This document shows positions 6,461 through 6,465 of a stretch of 6,465 nt of DNA, in pieces. Origin of the DNA: Actinomycetota bacterium (lineage in GTDB: Bacteria > Actinomycetota > Actinomycetes > Nanopelagicales > Nanopelagicaceae); contig CANGVO010000058.1 in the NCBI GenBank assembly GCA_947457445.1, positions 1 to 6,465 on the forward strand, read 5' to 3'. The position numbers and the translations under genes were made by a program. Position 1 is the first letter of the stretch; every line of letters starts with the position of its first letter. The notes beneath the pieces are model-generated. The model made no database searches. It was given only the letters and a program-made list of their open reading frames with translations, and was not told where the DNA came from.

Positions 6461-6465
6461 ATTTA

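Overview
This window looks like a slice of an actinobacterial chromosome of unusually low GC (roughly the mid-40s percent by eye, not calculated). The protein sequences are clearly actinobacterial in type: GltB and GltD, a pyruvate kinase of the Lys-117 type, a REC-ANTAR regulator like mycobacterial PdtaR, and a LIV-type solute-binding protein. Low GC, tight spacing and a very highly biased amino-acid binding protein gene suggest a streamlined freshwater actinobacterium of the acI / Nanopelagicales group. That placement is inference from protein style and gene packing, not from a search.

Every real gene is on the + strand. From left to right: the C-terminal third of gltB (open at the left edge) overlaps gltD by 8 nt, and together they encode the two subunits of NADPH glutamate synthase. 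After a 78-nt gap comes pyk, complete. Then, 29 nt after pyk, there is a tRNA gene with anticodon CAA (Leu). Its last nucleotide lies one base before the ATG of a response regulator with an RNA-binding ANTAR output domain. After a 139-nt intergenic region with a plausible promoter, a 12-bp perfect palindrome and a strong ribosome binding site comes an exported branched-chain amino acid binding protein (livK-like), complete. The window ends 12 nt after its stop codon.

The theme is carbon/nitrogen core metabolism: GOGAT makes glutamate from glutamine and 2-oxoglutarate, pyruvate kinase closes glycolysis, and the binding protein gathers amino acids for an ABC importer whose membrane and ATPase genes are probably just downstream. 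The ANTAR regulator would act by antitermination on target transcripts elsewhere.

The most unusual spot is 4522-4598. The tRNA has a leucine anticodon but a 5-nt variable region instead of the long arm normally required of tRNA-Leu. The regulator's only possible start codon directly abuts the tRNA 3' end, so tRNA maturation would by itself create a practically leaderless regulator mRNA. The second spot of interest is the livK 5' untranslated region, where a sequence able to pair with the Shine-Dalgarno overlaps a perfect palindrome. No CRISPR array, insertion sequence, phage gene or rRNA was seen.
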